A DNA stretch of 7,727 nt. Origin: JAFNGF01 sp964567045 (GTDB lineage Bacteria > Planctomycetota > Phycisphaerae > Sedimentisphaerales > Anaerobacaceae). Shown piece after piece: positions 4,288-7,727 of this stretch. A model generated the notes under the pieces. It did not search any database. It saw only the letters and a list, made by a program, of their open reading frames with translations, and was not told the origin of the DNA. The DNA lies in NCBI GenBank assembly GCA_964567045.1, contig CAZMLE010000135.1:1-7727 (forward strand), given 5' to 3'. Each line of letters opens with the position of its first letter. Position 1 is the stretch's first letter. The position numbers and the translations under genes were made by a program.

Positions 4288-6847
4288 CACGCACATGCCC
4301 CCGCGCTTTCTTGCGAAAGCAAGAGCGGGGGTCATCTGCCCTCTGTCCTCCGCCCTCTGTCTTTTTGGCTTCCCGCAAAGCGGGGTCCCTCATCCTGATC
4401 ACTGTCAGCGAGTAGGCTGGGAATTCGTGCGTGAACTTGTTCTGCACGCCGGTGAGGGTGCTACTGATAGGCACAACTTTGCCAGGATTCTCCAGCGAGT
4501 TGTTGTCGTAGGGACGCTCAGATGTCAGCACCGTAAGTTGGGCTTTCGATGGGCGCAAATCCGCCCCCACAAGGTTCAGGGTCGCAGTGACAGGCTCAGC
4601 CGAGGTGTTGATAACCTTCAATATAAGGTCGCGGCTGGACTGGTCATAGCCGGCAAGTGCAAAGAAACGCTCGGCATCAATGGCGGTCTCCTGGTGCACC
4701 AACTTGTTGTCAAGGTAGCAGCGAATACCACGGCCTTTCAGTTCTACCTTTATGTCGTACCAGCGGTTCGGTTCGATGCTGCCACGAGCATGACGGCCGA
4801 CCGGACTGCGATTGAACTCAATTCCGTGCTCTCTGTTGCCCCAGCCGCCCAGGTTCCACCAGTACTTGTTCCCGTCTTTATGGCCGAAGACAATCAGGAA
4901 GCCTTCCGCGCCTGCGAGTTTTCTTGCCTTAAGCGTGAGCGTGTAGTCGGACCAGGTCTGATCACCAAAGTAACTCAAGCCGACAACAGGGTCGCTCTGC
5001 CTGTAGGCGCCCTCTACAACGGACCACGCACCCCCTTCAGTAGTCCAGCCTTTGCCGTCCTGCGGGAAATCGGCGGCATAGAGAATCTCGCCGTCCTTCT
5101 CTACGCGAATTTCCTTGAACTCCGCGGCTGTGTCCCAGGTGCCCACTCCGATGGCGCCACAAATGGACGGGCGCTTCGATGGAATGTAGTCCAGCACAGT
5201 GGCAAGGGTGTAAGTCGGACGGTTTAGGGCAAAAAGCCTCCAAAGGTGATACGAAACTGTCCCAAACACGCGGGAACTGTCGAAGTAGATCATGCCGTGC
5301 CAGCCCGAGCGTCCCTCGACGTGGGCAAGCAACGGGGCATAGGACACCATTTGCACGACATCGGCATTTCGCTCCAGGCCCATCAGAAAAGCACCTTCAG
5401 CCAGAGCTGCGATGAGGTTGCCTTTCTCAGGGCCTCCTTCCGGCGATGTAACCGCGATTTCACCCACATACACAGGCGGAGCATTCCGGTCTCGATTGTC
5501 GTAACGGCTGAATTGAGAAAGAAACCAGGTCGGTGCATTGTAGAAGTGCTCGTCCACCATATCGTATGACGCATCGGGAATGGCGTAGTCTGCGATATAG
5601 GTGATGTTGGGGTAGCCAGCCTTGAGCTTGGAGTGGATGAGCCTATAACGCTCCTCATACTGGCGCATGCCGTTTTCATTGCCAATTTCGATGAATTTAA
5701 GACCAAAAGAGGCTGGGTGAGCGCCCCGAGCCCGCAATTGACCCCACGTGGAGTCTGCCGGGCCGTTGGCATACTCCACGACGTCAAGGAAGTTCGACAC
5801 AACCCAACCCATTTCTTCCATCGGCACATGTTCGGCCAGGCGGTACAAACAGCTCTGTCCGGCGAATCCGACAAACACCGGCTCTGCACCGAGGTCTTCA
5901 CAAAACTGCAGGTACTCGTGAAGGCCCATGCCGTGCGTCCGGCGGTAGTTCCACGCATTCCAGCGCTCAGGGCGTTCCTCTACCGGTCCTACGGTCAGCT
6001 TCCAGTTGTAGGCCGTCTCGATATTGCCGCCCTCCACGACACAACCACCAGGAAATCGAACAAAGCCGGGCTTCAAGTCGGCAATCATCTCCGCAATATC
6101 TCTACGCAGGCCGTTCGCGCGATCCTTGAATGTCTTCTGTGGAAATAGCGAAACAAAGTCGAACCAGACCTTGCCCGTCGAGCCGGCGGTGATGACAAGC
6201 CGGGCTTTTGCCTCCGTCCTCGTGCAGGTAAGTGTGGCCTTAAACTGCGTCCAGCTCGGGCCAAGATCACCAAACTTTGCTGTCTGTGAGCAAGCGATAC
6301 CGCCGGCATTCTCGAAGGTCACCGTCAGTGGTCCCGCAGAGTCCTCTGCACCGCGAGCATAAAGGACCAAATCATACTTTTCCCCCTCCTGGACACCGAT
6401 GCCCCAGAAACCTTCGTTGGCAATACCCACGCGGCCGCCTGAAATATCTTCTATGTCGAGCCGCAGACAATACGGTGTATTCTCGTTCAGTCCACCGCTT
6501 GTCTCCAAATGCATTGAGCCCCGCGCCTCGCCTTCGCGCACGAGGGTCCATCGAGGCACCTGGCCCGGTTTCACATCAAAGCCTGCATCCCAGCCCTGCC
6601 TGCTCTTCCAGCGCCCATCCCTGAACGTGCAGCCTTCGGGCGGATGGCTGTTCTCAAACGCGCGGTTGGCGATCAACTCACCGTAAAGTCCGCCATCCAC
6701 GCCGTGATTGATTTCCTCGAGAAATATTCCATACATCCGCGGATTCAGGCTCGGTCCGGGCGCCGTGGTGTCGATGTCGATAGTTGCGCTACCCGCCCAA
6801 ACCGGTGCGGCACAAGCTATCAGGATTGCTACCAGATCTGTTTTCAT
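4106..6847 (-). CDS. Secreted GH51 alpha-L-arabinofuranosidase with inserted LamG-like domain and read-through C-terminus
   Basis: 913 residues as the frame stands. Residues 1-18 are a signal peptide (MKTDLVAILIACAAPVWA), so it is exported. Residues 25-66 hold the GH51 start (LNPRMYGIFLEEINHGVDGGLYGELIANRAFEN). About 70-235 is a carbohydrate-binding-like beta-sandwich. About 240-553 is the (beta/alpha)8 barrel with RFPGGCVVEGG, acid/base Glu391 in EIGNEN and nucleophile Glu463 in VYVGEIAV. Residues about 556-724 form a LamG/DUF1080-like beta-sandwich (WSDYTLTLKARKL, NRWYDIKVELKG) inserted before the usual C-terminal sandwich (LILKVINTSAEPV to YSLTVIRMR, 820). The enzyme releases arabinofuranose from arabinan or arabinoxylan side chains; the exact substrate is unknown. 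Residues 821-913 (4109-4387) are low-complexity, repeat-encoded and antisense to the last 179 coding bases of the glycosyltransferase, so they are probably read-through. The ATG has AAGGA at 8 nt. Catalytic identity is sure; the C-terminus is not. Confidence 0.88.
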   Translation of the reverse strand: MKTDLVAILIACAAPVWAGSATIDIDTTAPGPSLNPRMYGIFLEEINHGVDGGLYGELIANRAFENSHPPEGCTFRDGRWKSRQGWDAGFDVKPGQVPRWTLVREGEARGSMHLETSGGLNENTPYCLRLDIEDISGGRVGIANEGFWGIGVQEGEKYDLVLYARGAEDSAGPLTVTFENAGGIACSQTAKFGDLGPSWTQFKATLTCTRTEAKARLVITAGSTGKVWFDFVSLFPQKTFKDRANGLRRDIAEMIADLKPGFVRFPGGCVVEGGNIETAYNWKLTVGPVEERPERWNAWNYRRTHGMGLHEYLQFCEDLGAEPVFVGFAGQSCLYRLAEHVPMEEMGWVVSNFLDVVEYANGPADSTWGQLRARGAHPASFGLKFIEIGNENGMRQYEERYRLIHSKLKAGYPNITYIADYAIPDASYDMVDEHFYNAPTWFLSQFSRYDNRDRNAPPVYVGEIAVTSPEGGPEKGNLIAALAEGAFLMGLERNADVVQMVSYAPLLAHVEGRSGWHGMIYFDSSRVFGTVSYHLWRLFALNRPTYTLATVLDYIPSKRPSICGAIGVGTWDTAAEFKEIRVEKDGEILYAADFPQDGKGWTTEGGAWSVVEGAYRQSDPVVGLSYFGDQTWSDYTLTLKARKLAGAEGFLIVFGHKDGNKYWWNLGGWGNREHGIEFNRSPVGRHARGSIEPNRWYDIKVELKGRGIRCYLDNKLVHQETAIDAERFFALAGYDQSSRDLILKVINTSAEPVTATLNLVGADLRPSKAQLTVLTSERPYDNNSLENPGKVVPISSTLTGVQNKFTHEFPAYSLTVIRMRDPALREAKKTEGGGQRADDPRSCFRKKARGHVRVTGWKFSVESFAGRSANSFSLSHPTPCLLQGGNRFESGSRFQIRFGAGAGLFLLRPFCSP
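4298..4331. repeat. Strong hairpin in the convergent intergenic gap
   Basis: CCCCCGC (4298-4304) pairs with GCGGGGG (4325-4331). Inside, CTTGC-GAAA-GCAAG (4310-4323) forms a second stem closed by a GNRA-type tetraloop. It begins 11 nt after the glycosyltransferase stop. No U-run follows directly on either strand, so it is at best an atypical terminator, or a mobile palindromic repeat. It is translated on the minus strand as part of the GH51 extension. Confidence 0.55.
4336..4363. repeat. Tandem 14-nt repeat, two copies
   Basis: CTGCCCTCTGTCCT and CCGCCCTCTGTCTT (plus strand) are adjacent copies differing at two positions. On the minus strand they read as purine-rich GACAGAGGGC units and encode the TEGGGQRAD stretch of the GH51 extension. 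A T5 run (4362-4366) ends the block on the plus strand. Confidence 0.55.
4372..4384. repeat. Short palindrome CCCGCAAAGCGGG
   Basis: A 5-bp CCCGC/GCGGG stem with an AAA loop. On the minus strand it starts three bases after the last codon of the conserved GH51 domain (4388-4390), where a stop codon would be expected. This makes it the likely edge of an inserted or expanded repeat. Confidence 0.5.
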
Positions 6848-6890
6848 GATTCCATTCCTTCAATAAGTATCGGCGACAGTGACGGGCAGC

Positions 6891-6957
6891 AAGTCCCCTG
6901 CGCCTTCCTGCCGGAAGGCAGGCCCGCCCTGAGCAAAGTCGAAGGGAGCAGGGGCTA
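6891..6957. repeat. Composite inverted-repeat element between GH51 and DUF3326 genes
   Basis: The outer arms are CCCCTGC (6895-6901) and GCAGGGG (6948-6954). Inside are a hairpin CCTGCC-GGAA-GGCAGG (6907-6922) and the partly palindromic 20-mer CCCTGAGCAAAGTCGAAGGG (6927-6946). Similar 20-mers are, from memory, widely dispersed repeats in environmental bacterial genomes. The element reaches the DUF3326 stop codon (6955-6957) and lies in the transcript upstream of the GH51 gene. No U-run follows on the minus strand. On the plus strand CTATTTT follows, but no plus-strand gene precedes it. Confidence 0.6.
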
Positions 6958-7727
6958 TTTTACGATGGTGTGCTTCAACGGCCTTCTAACCGAAGATGGA
7001 TGAACTCCCGCCTGCATTGCCATCAACATCCCGGCTGCCTCTATGTAGTTGTCCACATATATGAACTTCTTATGCTCAGGATGTTTCAAACAACTTCTAT
7101 TCTCCCTTACTACAATCACCGGGATATTCGCCTGTAGACAGGCCTGATGAGGAACTCCAAAACAGCCGTATGGCGACACCATGCAGTTTACATCCTTTAC
7201 ACTTATTCCCTTCTGGTAATTTATGCGAGGAGCCTTGGCTAGACCTTTCAACAAACAATGAATGAAATTCTGTGTAACTATTTCTACCGCCATTCTTGGA
7301 TCTACGACTTCGGCAAAGCCCTCTAAGCAATAATCTACCGGACCGTGAGCTACAGGTTTATCCAGTACATCCGCGATCAATTTTGAAGCTACGGCCTCGA
7401 CCCCCCCGACCGGGTTCACTCCACCATGTCGGAAGTAGTTCTTGAGAGTTTCTTTGTCGATTGTAATGGGAGTGGCAATACCCAAAGCATCAAATTCATG
7501 CTCTCTGACCTGCTCTACCAGCTCTTTCCAGTTCCTGACTTCTCCGGTGGCTATGCCGTCTTTCATCTGGGCTATGAGCTGCAATGGAACTCGCAGCTCC
7601 ACTATCTCAGCATCTAATCCTATTGTTGCCCGTGCGGCAGATACAGCATTTATGGATTGATAATCTGCCTTGTTTACCGCTACCAAGACTTTATTCGAGA
7701 GAACTCTCTCCAAAAAAAGCTCTCCCT
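6955..7727 (-). CDS. DUF3326-family protein, 5'-truncated by window edge
   Basis: About 257 codons are visible and the frame is open to position 7727, so the start lies outside the window. The TTG at 7711-7713 is not a convincing start, because in-frame codons continue upstream and the family, as I recall it, is about 350 residues. Conserved stretches match my recollection of DUF3326: AARATIGLDAEIVE, YFRHGGVNPVGGVEAVASKLI, KPVAHGP, FIHCLLKGLAKAPR, IPVIVVRENRS and VDNYIEAAGMLMAMQAGV. The family has no known function and occurs in cyanobacteria and planctomycetes among others. No signal peptide or membrane segment is visible in this part. Glycine-rich loops and alternating hydrophobic strands suggest an alpha/beta enzyme, which is inference. 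The GH51 gene follows on the same strand after 107 nt holding the repeat element, so shared transcription is possible but not evident. Confidence 0.7.
   Translation of the reverse strand, partial: GELFLERVLSNKVLVAVNKADYQSINAVSAARATIGLDAEIVELRVPLQLIAQMKDGIATGEVRNWKELVEQVREHEFDALGIATPITIDKETLKNYFRHGGVNPVGGVEAVASKLIADVLDKPVAHGPVDYCLEGFAEVVDPRMAVEIVTQNFIHCLLKGLAKAPRINYQKGISVKDVNCMVSPYGCFGVPHQACLQANIPVIVVRENRSCLKHPEHKKFIYVDNYIEAAGMLMAMQAGVHPSSVRRPLKHTIVK

Noticed and set aside
4298..4366. Classical intrinsic terminator for the glycosyltransferase gene
   Set aside because: The hairpin is strong, but the nearest T-run (4362-4366) is about 30 nt after its 3' arm.
4295..5227. 310-codon open frame on the plus strand
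   Set aside because: It is antisense to conserved GH51 sequence and shows no recognisable domain; it is a frame shadow of a GC-biased gene.
5633..6148. 171-codon open frame on the plus strand
   Set aside because: It is antisense to the GH51 catalytic barrel, with no family resemblance or upstream ribosome-binding site of note.
6891..6960. Intrinsic terminator of the DUF3326 gene
   Set aside because: On the minus strand no U-run follows the structure. The T-rich side is on the plus strand, where no gene precedes it.

Overview
The window looks like a piece of a Planctomycetota chromosome, most likely from the Phycisphaerae/Sedimentisphaerales side. This is inference. It rests on the small CxxC...CxxC zinc-ribbon protein, the short QueF type, the DUF3326 protein, a secreted GH51 glycosidase with extra sugar-binding modules, and a high load of short dispersed palindromic repeats. 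It is an ordinary chromosomal stretch. I see no transposase, phage gene, CRISPR array, tRNA or rRNA.

Layout. Positions 1-448 (minus) hold the N-terminal two thirds of queC. Just upstream on the same strand is a malectin-domain lipoprotein (471-1133). Divergent from these is queF (1360-1713, plus), followed after 26 nt by a zinc-ribbon protein (1740-2240, plus). A 214-nt non-coding stretch with a palindrome, a candidate promoter and a leader hairpin precedes a glycogen-synthase-like glycosyltransferase (2455-4287, plus). This meets a convergent GH51 alpha-L-arabinofuranosidase (minus, start 6847). The conserved part of that enzyme ends near 4388, but its frame stays open to 4106, so it runs through repeats and antisense into the glycosyltransferase gene. 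A 107-nt repeat-bearing gap separates it from a DUF3326 protein (6955 to the window edge, minus, 5'-truncated).

How the genes may work together. QueC makes preQ0 and QueF reduces it to preQ1, two consecutive steps of queuosine (tRNA modification) synthesis. They are split on opposite strands around a carbohydrate-binding lipoprotein with no obvious link to queuosine. The other genes are mostly about carbohydrates: a surface malectin lipoprotein, an alpha-glucan-type synthase and an exported arabinofuranosidase. No tight operon joins them.

The most notable signals are not a new gene system. They are repeat-driven changes to coding ends: an AT-rich repeat inserted in frame into the C-terminal domain of the glycosyltransferase, and a repeat cluster that appears to have removed the GH51 stop codon, adding 93 residues. 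Three predicted starts (queF, the zinc-ribbon gene and the glycosyltransferase) should be moved downstream from the longest-ORF positions.
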